This document shows, in pieces, positions 43,547 through 51,925 of a DNA stretch of 64,000 nucleotides (within the stretch, counting starts at the first letter, position 1; every line of letters starts with the position of its first letter). The notes beneath the pieces were generated by a model. That model was not told where the DNA came from. It was given only the letters and a program-made list of their open reading frames with translations, and ran no database searches. The translations under genes and the position numbers were made by a program. This DNA is from Phycisphaeraceae bacterium (GTDB lineage: Bacteria; Planctomycetota; Phycisphaerae; Phycisphaerales; SM1A02): NCBI GenBank assembly GCA_015709595.1, contig CP054178.1, positions 2,175,205 through 2,239,204 on the forward strand. The letters run 5' to 3'.

Positions 43547-45193
43547 CTACAACTCCACCATCACCATGTCCGGCTCCACCGGGGCTTCGGGCGACGGCAC
43601 ATGCAGATCGGCGGTGAACTCGGTCAGCCCCAGCGCGTCGGCCATGGTGCGGCGCACGGCGGGGGCGTCGTACGCAGCGCCTGGTTCGCCGGCGCGCAAG
43701 GCCATCATGTCGAGGGCGATCTGGGCTTCGCTCTTGCAGAAGTCGATCGGCTCGATGGCCCGCTCGAAGGCCTGCAGGCGACCCTTCACGTTCTCGAACG
43801 TACCCGACTTCTCCATCCACGTCGCCCCGGGCAGAACAACGTCCGCGATGTTGACCAGCGCGGTCTCCAGCGTGTCGAGCAGAATGATGGTCTTTCCCTT
43901 CAGCGCATCAATGAGCGCGGGCGTGACCCAGTCGCTTGGGTAGTTGCCGGTGAGAATCACCGCCCCGCTCGACCCGATGGCCTTGAGGAATCCTTCATAT
44001 TCATGGGCCGTGTCCGTGAGCTGGCTCAGCACTCGGCGCACGCCGCGGGCGTTGGGGGCCTTCTCGGCGTACATGGTGAAGCCGCCGGGGAACGTCCTGT
44101 CCTCGCCCATCACCGGCACCGGGCCCACGCCCATCACCGCGTCTGGGTCGATCGAGAGCGTCAGTGACCCGAGCAGGTAGGCCTCCTCGCAGGAAAGCAT
44201 GGGGCTGACCATGAGGGCGACGCCCTTGCCCTGACTGCGCACGCTGTCGAGCCGCGCCTTCATCGCGCCATAGCCGGCCATCCACGCCTCGCGGGCGGCG
44301 GACTCCTCGAAGGGCGCTCGTCCCTTCACGCGAGGCAGCGTGAGCCGCCGGGGGCCGTGTACGAACTTCCACCCGTAGCGCACCTCGTCGGTGATCCACC
44401 ACTTGTTCACGTCCAGGTTGGTGCGCGGCTTGACGCGGTAGACCTTGCCTTCGTGATGCTCCACCCACAGGTTGTCGCCCGACGCGGTGAGCCCGTCAAT
44501 GGATGCGGCGCGCTTGAGGAACCAGACGCGCTGGGTGAAGAGGAAGTCCTTGTCCAGCAGCGCCCCGACCGGGCAGATGTCCACCACGTTGCCGGAAAGT
44601 TCGTTGTCCAGCGCGCGGCCGGGGAAGACGTCGATCTGCGCCGTCGAGCCGCGCCCTTCCACGATGAGTTCGCCCGTGCCGGTGACCTCGCGCGTGAAAC
44701 GCACGCAGCGCGTACACATGATGCAGCGGTCGGAGTACAGCAGCACGTGCGGACCAACGTCCTTCTTGGGCTGCTTGTTCTTGGCCTCCTGGAAGCGCGA
44801 CGCCGAGCGGCCGTACTGGTAGGAGTAGTCCTGCAGGTAGCACTCGCCCGCCTGGTCGCACACCGGGCAATCCACGGGGTGATTGATGAGCAGGAATTCC
44901 ATGACCGCCTTCTGATTGGCGACGGCCTTGGGCGACTGAGTCGAGACCACCTGCCCATCACCCGCCGCGGTCTGGCACGTGGGCATGAGCTTGGGGATGG
45001 GCTCGAGGGCGTTGTTGTTGCGCGGGTTGGGCGCCCAGATTTCCGCCAGGCAGATTCGGCAGTTGGCGGGAATGCTCAGACCCGGGTGATAGCAGTAGTG
45101 GGGGATCTCGATGTCGTGATCCAGCGCCACCTGCAGAATGGTCTGACCCGGGGTGAAATCGAGCTTGCGGCCGTTGATCGTGATCTGGGGCAT
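43547..45193 (-). CDS. nuoG: NADH-quinone oxidoreductase subunit G-like iron-sulfur protein
   Basis: 548 residues. N-terminal [2Fe-2S] ferredoxin fold with C34, C45, C48 and C73; the His/Cys [4Fe-4S] site HPVDCPVCDQAGECYLQD uses H105, C109, C112, C118; then a ferredoxin-like CIMCTRC...CPVGAL pair. A truncated molybdopterin-oxidoreductase-like domain follows, ending in VLPGATWMEKSGTFENVKGR. This is the NuoG layout. All other nuo genes are missing from the window, so either they lie elsewhere or the protein serves another NAD(P)-linked complex. ATG 45193 starts right at the ferredoxin domain. Confidence 0.88.
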   Translation of the reverse strand: MPQITINGRKLDFTPGQTILQVALDHDIEIPHYCYHPGLSIPANCRICLAEIWAPNPRNNNALEPIPKLMPTCQTAAGDGQVVSTQSPKAVANQKAVMEFLLINHPVDCPVCDQAGECYLQDYSYQYGRSASRFQEAKNKQPKKDVGPHVLLYSDRCIMCTRCVRFTREVTGTGELIVEGRGSTAQIDVFPGRALDNELSGNVVDICPVGALLDKDFLFTQRVWFLKRAASIDGLTASGDNLWVEHHEGKVYRVKPRTNLDVNKWWITDEVRYGWKFVHGPRRLTLPRVKGRAPFEESAAREAWMAGYGAMKARLDSVRSQGKGVALMVSPMLSCEEAYLLGSLTLSIDPDAVMGVGPVPVMGEDRTFPGGFTMYAEKAPNARGVRRVLSQLTDTAHEYEGFLKAIGSSGAVILTGNYPSDWVTPALIDALKGKTIILLDTLETALVNIADVVLPGATWMEKSGTFENVKGRLQAFERAIEPIDFCKSEAQIALDMMALRAGEPGAAYDAPAVRRTMADALGLTEFTADLHVPSPEAPVEPDMVMVEL

Positions 45194-45441
45194 GGGAGCG
45201 GTAGTGTATGGCGCGGTGCGGCTCGTTGTCGTCGTGGCGACGGGTCGGTCGGCTTGTCGCATGCGTCGATTCCCCGCCCGGTCCTCCCCGGGCGTCAGCG
45301 ACTCCGGAGAACCATCGCCCCAGGAGAAACGCGGGCCATCCACCCCGTCGCGTCGGCGGTCCCAACGACCCCGGCCAGGTGAATCCTCCTATGCTTTGGC
45401 GCGCCTTCGGCGGTGAATCCCTCGTCTACGGGAGCCAGTTC
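45194..45441. promoter_or_regulatory. Divergent intergenic region nuoG / paaA-like
   Basis: 248 bp between divergently read genes, so both promoters should lie here. No regulator-binding palindrome or clear -35/-10 was found. Confidence 0.4.
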
Positions 45442-46470
45442 ATGAGCGGCAGTTCCAACGTCGGCATGCACATTGACCACTGCATCGAGGAAGACCCGGT
45501 CCTCCTGGCCGCGTTCGAGGCCAAGATGGCCGCGGGCGAGATGATCGAAGCGGATGACTGGATGCCGCAGGCGTATCGCACGGGCATGCTGAAGATGGCC
45601 GAGCATCACGCCAACTCGGAGATCGTCGGGGCGCTGCCCGAAGGGGAGTGGATCACGCGCGCCCCGTCGCTGAAGCGAAAGCTCGCGCTGACGGCCAAGG
45701 TGCAGGACGAGGTGGGCCACGGGCAGATGCTCTACCGCGTGTCGCAGGACCTGGGCAAGAGCCGCGATGACATGCTGCGCGACCTGATCACGGGCAAGAC
45801 GAAGTATCACAACTGCTTCAACTACCCCGCGCCCACGTGGGCCGACATCGCCATGATCCAGTGGCTGATCGACGGGGCGGCGATCATGAACCAGAAGACG
45901 CTGGCCGACGGCGCGTATGGCCCGTACGTGCGGACGATGCGCCGCATCAACATGGAGGAGGCGTTTCACTTCAAGAGCGGCGAGGACATGGTGCTGACCT
46001 TGATGAGCGGCACGAAGCGTCAGAAGCAGATGACGCAGGAGGCGTTCGACCGCTGGTGGGGCCCGGCGATCATGTTCTTCGGCCCGCCCGACAAGCCCAA
46101 CGCCCGCGAACTGCCGCCCATGCGCTGGCGCATGAAGACGGTGACCAACGATGAACTGCGTCAGCGGTTCGTGGACCGCTTCGCGCCCGCGGCGATCGCG
46201 CTGGGGCTGACGATCAACATCGTGGAGAAGGATGAGCAGGGGATGGTGGTGCCGGGGTCCGTGCGCCCGGATGAGCGGGTGGTGCTGGATGAGAAGACGG
46301 GTCACTGGGGCTTCACGCCGCCGGACTGGGACGAGTTCTTCCGCGTGATCCGCGGCGGCGGGCCGTGCAACGCCAAGCGGCTGGCGCTGCGGCGGTTCTC
46401 GTACGAGCAGGGCCAGTGGGTGCGGCGTGCGGTGCTGGGTGGGAAGGTGAACCTGCCGCCGGCGGCGTAG
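45442..46470 (+). CDS. PaaA-like diiron oxygenase subunit (phenylacetyl-CoA epoxidase family)
   Basis: 342 residues. Ferritin-like diiron protein closest to PaaA: DDWMPQAYRTGMLKMAEHHA, NSEIVGALPEGEWITRAPSL, KLALTAKVQDEVGHGQMLYR (ExxH), and a second ExxH in RINMEEAFHFKSGEDMVL. PaaA is the catalytic subunit that epoxidises phenylacetyl-CoA with PaaB, C, D and E. None of those follows here: the next gene is hslU on the opposite strand. ATG 45442 was chosen because GGGAG lies 7 nt upstream; ATG 45391 is in frame. The substrate may therefore not be phenylacetyl-CoA. Confidence 0.85.
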   Translation: MSGSSNVGMHIDHCIEEDPVLLAAFEAKMAAGEMIEADDWMPQAYRTGMLKMAEHHANSEIVGALPEGEWITRAPSLKRKLALTAKVQDEVGHGQMLYRVSQDLGKSRDDMLRDLITGKTKYHNCFNYPAPTWADIAMIQWLIDGAAIMNQKTLADGAYGPYVRTMRRINMEEAFHFKSGEDMVLTLMSGTKRQKQMTQEAFDRWWGPAIMFFGPPDKPNARELPPMRWRMKTVTNDELRQRFVDRFAPAAIALGLTINIVEKDEQGMVVPGSVRPDERVVLDEKTGHWGFTPPDWDEFFRVIRGGGPCNAKRLALRRFSYEQGQWVRRAVLGGKVNLPPAA

Positions 46471-46515
46471 CGGGTCATCGCTGTCGGCTGCGCCACTGCT
46501 CTTCCAACAAACCCC

Positions 46516-47976
46516 TCACAGCACAAACCGGCTCAGATCCTCATCCTTCAGGATCGGCCTCACCCGCTCGCGCACGAAGTCGGCGGTGATGATGACTTTG
46601 CTCGTCTTCTTCCTGGCCGCCAGTTCCGGGGCGTCGAAGGAGATCTGCTCGAAGACGCGTTCGAGGATGGTCATCAGCCGCCGCGCTCCGATGTTTTCCA
46701 ACCGGCTGTTGGCCTCGGCGGCGAGTTCGGCCATGGCGTCGATGGCGGCCGGTTCGTAGGTGATCGTCAGCCCCTCCGATTCCAGCAGGGCCTTCTGCTG
46801 CGCAGTGAGCGCGTTGCGCGGCTCGGTGAGGATGCGCTGAAAGTCCTGCCTGGTGAGCGGGCTGAGTTCCACGCGGATGGGGAACCGCCCCTGCAGCTCG
46901 GGCATCAGGTCGCTCACGCTGGCCGAGTGGAACGCCCCGGCGGCGATGAACAGGATGCCGTCCGTATGCACCACGCCGTGGCGGGTGTTGACGGCCGAGC
47001 CCTCCACGATGGGCAGCAGGTCGCGCTGTACGCCCTGGCGGCTGACATCCGGACCGCCGTGCTTGCCGTCGCCGGGCGAGGCGATCTTGTCGATCTCATC
47101 GAGGAAGATGATGCCCGACTCCTGCGTGCGCTCGATGGCGGTCTCGACGAGTTTCTCGTTGTCGATGAGTTTGGCCGTCTCCTGCTCCATCAGGATCGCG
47201 CGGGCCCGCGCCACAGTGACGCGGCGGCGGCGCGACTTCTCTGGCATCAGGTTTTCGAGAAACGAGGTCATGCCCGGGTCCATCTGCTCCGGGCCCATCA
47301 TGCCGATGATGGGCATGGTGGGTTTCTCGCTGACGGAGATTTCGATCTCGCGCTGATCGAAGACGCCCTCGCGCAGTTTCTGACGCATCTTCTCGCGCAC
47401 GCGGGCGGCGGTGTCGATGGTGGCGGCGGTCGTGGGCGGCGGCGCGGTCGTCACGCGCGGACCGTTCGAGGACGAGTCGCCTTCAAGGCCCCCATCGCTG
47501 TCACCCCCGGGTGTCTCGACCGTCTCGGATTCCTCTTCATCATCGCGCTCCTCGTCACCCGAGCGGCCCATGAGGATCGAGACGAGCCGATCCTCCACGG
47601 CCTTGGCCGCCTGTTCGCGGACCTTCTCCGCCTGCTCGGCCCGGACCATGTTGATGGCGACTTCCAGCAGGTCGCGGATCATGGACTCGACATCGCGCCC
47701 GTGGTAGCCGACCTCGGTGTACTTGCTGGCCTCGACCTTGATGAAGGGCGCACCGGTGAGATTGGCCAGGCGGCGGGCGATCTCGGTCTTGCCGACGCCC
47801 GTAGGGCCGACCATGATGATGTTCTTGGGGTTGACCTCGCGGGCGACCTCGGCGGGCAGTTGCCGCCGCCGCCAGCGGTTGCGCACGGCCACGGCGACGG
47901 CCCGCTTGGCGTCATCCTGGCCGATGATGTACTTATCCAGTTCCGCGACGATGGCGCGGGGGGTGAGGTTGAGCAT
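46516..47976 (-). CDS. hslU: ATP-dependent protease ATPase subunit HslU
   Basis: 486 residues. AAA+ unfoldase that feeds HslV: AELDKYIIGQDDAKRAVAVA, Walker A IIMVGPTGVGKTEIARRL, GYHGRDVESMIRDLLEVAIN, Walker B GIIFLDEIDKI, sensor SVSDLMPELQGRFPIRVELS, and the C-terminal EDLSRFVL, the tail that inserts into HslV and activates it. About 50 extra residues at 139-190 form an acidic, Gly/Ser/Thr-rich insert in the I domain (E. coli HslU is 443). hslV is not adjacent, although the intact C-terminal tail implies one exists. ATG 47976. Confidence 0.95.
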   Translation of the reverse strand: MLNLTPRAIVAELDKYIIGQDDAKRAVAVAVRNRWRRRQLPAEVAREVNPKNIIMVGPTGVGKTEIARRLANLTGAPFIKVEASKYTEVGYHGRDVESMIRDLLEVAINMVRAEQAEKVREQAAKAVEDRLVSILMGRSGDEERDDEEESETVETPGGDSDGGLEGDSSSNGPRVTTAPPPTTAATIDTAARVREKMRQKLREGVFDQREIEISVSEKPTMPIIGMMGPEQMDPGMTSFLENLMPEKSRRRRVTVARARAILMEQETAKLIDNEKLVETAIERTQESGIIFLDEIDKIASPGDGKHGGPDVSRQGVQRDLLPIVEGSAVNTRHGVVHTDGILFIAAGAFHSASVSDLMPELQGRFPIRVELSPLTRQDFQRILTEPRNALTAQQKALLESEGLTITYEPAAIDAMAELAAEANSRLENIGARRLMTILERVFEQISFDAPELAARKKTSKVIITADFVRERVRPILKDEDLSRFVL

Positions 47977-48087
47977 GGGGGATGGTAGTGCGCGCTTTGC
48001 GGCGAGCCCGGATGCTGGACGGCCACTGATTGGGGCGGTGGTTGCACGACGCCTACGCCGTTCCCGCGTCGCACTATGATGCGTGCG

Positions 48088-49302
48088 ATGCCCACCCTCA
48101 CCCTCCAAACCGCCGGCGAATCGCACGGGCCGGCCCTCACCTGCCTGATCCGCGGTCTGCCCGCCGGGCTGGATGTCGATGGGCCCTTCATCAATGCGGA
48201 ACTGGCCCGGCGTCAGGGCGGATACGGGCGTGGCGGGCGGCAGCGGATCGAATCGGATGCGGCGACGTTCCTCGCAGGCGTGCGGAACGGGCTTACCACC
48301 GGCGGGCCGATCGTCATCCAGATTCCCAACCGCGATTCGCGGCTGGATGACCCTGCGAAGACGCCGCCCGTGACGCGGCCGCGCCCAGGTCATGCCGACC
48401 TGTCGGGGTCGATCAAGTGGCTGACGACCGACGCCCGCAACGCGCTGGAGCGTGCCAGCGCCCGCGAGACAGCGGCGCGCGTGGCGGGCGGCGCGCTGTG
48501 CCGCGTCTTCCTGCGGGCGATGGGCATCGAGTGCTTCGGCTTCGTGCGCGGCATGTTGGATGTCGTCGCCGCTGCGCAGGTGACCGAGTCGAACTGGCGC
48601 GACCTGCGCGCGAAGCGCGATGACAGCGAGGTCTACTGTCCGGATGAAGCCGCCTCGGCCCGCATCATCGAGCACATTCACCGGGCCAAGACCGAGAAGG
48701 ACACCGTGGGAGGGGTGTGTGAAGTGCACATCTTCGGCTGCCCGCCGGGGCTTGGCTCGTGTGCGCAGTGGGATGAGAAGCTCGACGGGCGGCTGGCTCA
48801 GGCGGTGATGAGCATCCAGGCGTTCAAGGCGGTGGAGATCGGGCTGGGAACGGAGTGCGCCCGGCGAATGGGCTCGCAAGTACACGACCCGATTCACTTT
48901 GACGTGGCGCGCCTCGGCACGTCCTCGCTGGGCTACACGCGCCCCACCAACAACGCGGGCGGACTCGAAGGCGGCATGACCAACGGCATGCCCATCGTCA
49001 TCCGCGGCGCCATGAAGCCGATCTCCACGCTCCTGCGCGGCCTGCCCAGCGTGGACATGTCCACGCGCCGGCCCGAGCACAGCGCCTACGAACGCAGCGA
49101 CGTGTGCGCCCTGCCCGCGGCGAGCGTGGTCATGGAGAACGTGGTGGCGTTTGAGATCGCCCGGGCCGCGCTGGAGAAGTTCGGCGGCGACTCAATGACC
49201 GAGACGTTGGCGAACCACCGCGCGTTTCTCGATGCGGCGCGGCGGCTGGGTGGCGGCGGGGGAACGCCGACATCCGGCGCGGCGGACGACACCGAGGCGT
49301 GA
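48088..49302 (+). CDS. aroC: Chorismate synthase
   Basis: 404 residues. Family blocks are intact: TLQTAGESHGPALTCLIRGL at the N-terminus, RRQGGYGRGGRQRIESDAAT, SIKWLTTDARNALERASARE then TAARVAGGA, NNAGGLEGGMTNGMPIVIRG, and RPEHSAYERSDVCALPAASV. It converts EPSP to chorismate using reduced FMN, the last common step of aromatic amino acid synthesis. ATG 48088 gives the usual start (family MxTLG...GESHG); ATG 48076 is also in frame. It is divergent from hslU across 111 bp. Confidence 0.95.
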   Translation: MPTLTLQTAGESHGPALTCLIRGLPAGLDVDGPFINAELARRQGGYGRGGRQRIESDAATFLAGVRNGLTTGGPIVIQIPNRDSRLDDPAKTPPVTRPRPGHADLSGSIKWLTTDARNALERASARETAARVAGGALCRVFLRAMGIECFGFVRGMLDVVAAAQVTESNWRDLRAKRDDSEVYCPDEAASARIIEHIHRAKTEKDTVGGVCEVHIFGCPPGLGSCAQWDEKLDGRLAQAVMSIQAFKAVEIGLGTECARRMGSQVHDPIHFDVARLGTSSLGYTRPTNNAGGLEGGMTNGMPIVIRGAMKPISTLLRGLPSVDMSTRRPEHSAYERSDVCALPAASVVMENVVAFEIARAALEKFGGDSMTETLANHRAFLDAARRLGGGGGTPTSGAADDTEA

Positions 49303-49453
49303 GCGGGCGGCGCGGCCGTTCGGAGTGCGCCGGTCGATGACGGTGGGATCGCATCGCAGGCGGGACGCCCGCGCCACTGGGTTGGCCCCAGGCCCGATGC
49401 CCGCGCCACGTGTTCGGGCATCTCTCCGCGCCGCGGCACTATGATGGTGCGGC

Positions 49454-50014
49454 ATGCGCATCGACGTGCGACAACCCGATCGGAAGCGGATTGGTCGCGT
49501 CACGATTGATCCGGCGCTGCGCCCGACCCGCGCCCGGATCGAAGATGGTGAGGTCGACCGCGAGGTGTTTCTTGAGTGGGAGGCCGCCACGGATGACGCG
49601 GGACGGTTGCGGCGATGCGTGGTGTGCGGCTGCCGCGATCTCTACGCCGTGCGGACTTTTCCACAGTTGACGGGTTTCGTCGTGGTGCTGGCCTTCGCGG
49701 GCGCGGTGATCGGTCTGCTGGGCTACACGACGAACCCGATCGTGCTGGCGGCGCTCATCGTGGTGCTGCTGCTGGACATCGGGTCGCTCGTCTTTTCAAG
49801 GCACCGATTGGTGTGCTACCAGTGCCGTTCGACCTATTCCGACGTGGAGATCGCCCGCCATCACAGGCCGTGGGATCGAACGGTGGGTCAGAAGTATCCC
49901 CCGCCCGCCGCCACTCTGGTGGATGATGCGGCGATGGCCCCCGAGGCGGAGCCGTCATCGAGGGTGGCTCGTCCCGCGCCGGTGGCGCGGGAGGCGGGAG
50001 CCCATGTCCTCTAG
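49454..50014 (+). CDS. Hypothetical membrane protein with two zinc-finger CxxC motifs
   Basis: 186 residues. A cytosolic CVVCGCRD motif (CxxC) precedes two close TM helices (FVVVLAFAGAVIGLLGYTTN, IVLAALIVVLLLDIGSLVF), followed by CYQCRSTYSDV (CxxC) and a disordered Pro/Ala tail. The two halves of a zinc ribbon may come together at the membrane face. No known family recognised. The 3' end overlaps the acetyltransferase start at 50004 by 11 bp, suggesting one transcript. The 151-bp gap upstream holds GGCGGGACGCCCGCGCCAC-like palindromic repeats. Confidence 0.68.
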   Translation: MRIDVRQPDRKRIGRVTIDPALRPTRARIEDGEVDREVFLEWEAATDDAGRLRRCVVCGCRDLYAVRTFPQLTGFVVVLAFAGAVIGLLGYTTNPIVLAALIVVLLLDIGSLVFSRHRLVCYQCRSTYSDVEIARHHRPWDRTVGQKYPPPAATLVDDAAMAPEAEPSSRVARPAPVAREAGAHVL

Positions 50015-50636
50015 CCCCGCGATGGTCATCCTGGGCGGCGGGGGGCATGCGGCGGTGGTTGTCGAGGCCGCTCGACTGGCGGGGTTTGAGCTCATCGGGT
50101 TCCTCGATGATGACTCGTCGGCGCGTCTCTTCGATCTGCCGCACCTCGGACCGATCGCGCCGTGGAGTCCGCCGGTCGAGCGACGGGGGACGCTCGTCAT
50201 CCATGCGGCGGTGGGAGATGGCGCGAAGCGGGAGGCATGGATCGATCTCGCTCATCACACGTGGGGGCTTGCGGCAGCTCCGGTGATTCATCCTTCGGCC
50301 GTCATCTCGTCCACCGCGGCGGTGCTGGAGGGGGCTTTCATCGGTCCGCGGGCGGTCATCAACGCACGGGCCACGGTGGGCCGGGGCGTCATCATCAATA
50401 CCGGTGCGATCATCGAGCACGATGTCGCCGTTGGCGATTTCGCGCACGTCGCGCCCGGCGCGGTGCTGGGCGGCGCGGCGGCGGCTGGTCGTCGGTGCCT
50501 CATTGGCCTCAACGCCGCAGTCCTGCCGGGCGTGCGGGTTGGCGATGAGGCCACGCTCGGCGCCGGCGCGGTGGCGACGCGCGACGTACCGAATAGAACT
50601 ACGTACGCGGGCGTGCCGGCTCGTGTGGTCGCTTGA
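50004..50636 (+). CDS. NeuD/PglD-family sugar O- or N-acetyltransferase
   Basis: 210 residues. N-terminal Rossmann-like domain with MVILGGGGHAAVVVEAARLA and FELIGFLDDD, then a left-handed beta-helix of hexapeptide repeats (HPSAVISSTAAVLEGAFIGP, RAVINARATVGRGVIINTGA, IIEHDVAVGDFAHVAPGAVL) and the C-terminal TYAGVPARVV typical of the family. Such enzymes acetylate amino or nonulosonic sugars bound for glycans. ATG 50004 follows GGGAGGCGGGAG; ATG 50022 is an alternative with no RBS. No other sugar-biosynthesis gene is adjacent. Confidence 0.87.
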   Translation: MSSSPAMVILGGGGHAAVVVEAARLAGFELIGFLDDDSSARLFDLPHLGPIAPWSPPVERRGTLVIHAAVGDGAKREAWIDLAHHTWGLAAAPVIHPSAVISSTAAVLEGAFIGPRAVINARATVGRGVIINTGAIIEHDVAVGDFAHVAPGAVLGGAAAAGRRCLIGLNAAVLPGVRVGDEATLGAGAVATRDVPNRTTYAGVPARVVA

Positions 50637-50673
50637 TCCCGCGATCCGCCCGGTGACGCGGGAGTTCGAGCCA

Positions 50674-51603
50674 TCACGGAACGACCCAGGCCAGCATCTT
50701 GGCCAGTCCGATGAGCGTCAGGAAGAGTCCCAAGGCGATGCCGCCCAGCACGCCGGCTTCACGGAAGGAGAGCGCGAAGAGCCCCCGAGCGCCCACCATG
50801 AAGATGCCGCCCATGAGGATCAACTGCAGGAGCGTCTCCGCGAAGCCCCAGCCCTCGCCGAGGTTGATGAGCAGCGCGATGCCGCACAGGGACACCACGG
50901 CGAGCGATCGGACGAGAGCCAGATTCACGTCTCCCAGCGGGCGTTTGTCGAGTCGGGCGATGACCGTCACGCCCGCCAGCGTGCTGCCGCCGACGATGAG
51001 CGTGAACAGGTAGTAGCGCATCATTTTGCCCACGCGGTGCGTCATCAGCGGCGCGGGTTCGGTGAAACGGTCCTTGTCGCGCGTGTACTGGGCGTGATTG
51101 GCGTTGAGGTAGTATCCCTCGCTGCTCTCGAAGAGCCCCTTGCTTCCCATCAGAAACGCGATGGTCATGATGAGGACGCAGCACCCGGCGACCACCGCCG
51201 GGAGCGGCATGCCGCCTCGCCCCGGCGGCGAGATCGGCTTGGGCGGGGGCGGCGGCTCTTCGTCCTTGGACCCCACCGGGCGTCCCGTTTCGTCCACCAC
51301 CACCTCGCCGGTGCGGGTTGTGACGCGCCGATTGTTGGCCAGGTCGAAACCGCAGCGAAGGCAGAGAATCTCGTTCTCACCCGGGAGGGGGGCGCCGCAG
51401 TCGGGACACACCATCTGCCCCGACTCGTCGAGCACCGGCTTCCAGTCCTCCGGGGCCAGCGGCACGCCCGTTCGATCTCCGCTGGGCGCGCGGCCCCCCG
51501 GCGAAGGCGGCTCCCTGTGTTCACGCCCGGCGCCATCTTCGTCCGCCAGCCCGTAGATTTCCTTCCGGGGCCTGGCTTTGCTGATGTCCTGCGACTCGTC
51601 CAT
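50674..51603 (-). CDS. Zinc-ribbon membrane protein of unknown function
   Basis: 309 residues. An N-terminal hydrophilic region holds a zinc ribbon (MVCPDCGAPLPGENEILCLR followed by CGFDL), then a Pro-rich linker (PPPPPKPISPPGRGG) and about six TM helices (PAVVAGCCVLIMTIAFLMGS, YYLFTLIVGGSTLAGVTVIA, AVVSLCGIALLINLGEGWGF and others). The ribbon-plus-membrane layout is common among planctomycete proteins of unknown role. ATG 51603; the frame continues upstream to 51762 over a hairpin. It is convergent with the acetyltransferase gene. Confidence 0.72.
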   Translation of the reverse strand: MDESQDISKARPRKEIYGLADEDGAGREHREPPSPGGRAPSGDRTGVPLAPEDWKPVLDESGQMVCPDCGAPLPGENEILCLRCGFDLANNRRVTTRTGEVVVDETGRPVGSKDEEPPPPPKPISPPGRGGMPLPAVVAGCCVLIMTIAFLMGSKGLFESSEGYYLNANHAQYTRDKDRFTEPAPLMTHRVGKMMRYYLFTLIVGGSTLAGVTVIARLDKRPLGDVNLALVRSLAVVSLCGIALLINLGEGWGFAETLLQLILMGGIFMVGARGLFALSFREAGVLGGIALGLFLTLIGLAKMLAWVVP

Positions 51604-51925
51604 GCGGTTCGCTCCGGAAGGAGGATATCGCACAGTTGCCGCCCGGTCAGCGTCGCGATTGGTACCCAAACGAAAACGCCCGCATCGGCACGGAGGCCGA
51701 TGCGGACGCGCAGAGTGGGGTCGAATCAAACTCGACGAAACCGTGGACTCGGTGGAATCCAACGGCGTTGTTCGGGTCTACTGTATTGCGTGCAGAAAGC
51801 GATTTGGTTCCACATTCCCGCTGAATCTGCCTCAGATTCTTTGGAACTTTTTCGGTTCGGCGCTCGTCTGGAAGGGAAAGCGAACCTCAACCCGAATAGA
51901 CCACAACGACGGCGAGGCGCCACCG
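51604..51925. other. 322-bp non-coding divergent gap
   Basis: No supported gene. It is visibly less GC-rich than its surroundings from about 51720 on. It holds a minus-oriented terminator-like hairpin at 51671-51705 and should hold the promoters of both flanking genes. Confidence 0.5.
51671..51705 (-). terminator. Terminator-like hairpin upstream of the zinc-ribbon gene
   Basis: On the minus strand a 10-bp perfect stem (CCGCATCGGC / GCCGATGCGG, 6-nt loop) is followed by GCGTTTTCGTTT. It lies 68 bp before the start of the minus-strand gene, so it would end a transcript before that gene. Confidence 0.5.

Noticed and set aside
51706-51760. tRNA-like GGTCGAATC in the non-coding gap
   Set aside because: No acceptor, D or anticodon arm can be formed around it; the neighbouring bases do not pair as a T-stem.
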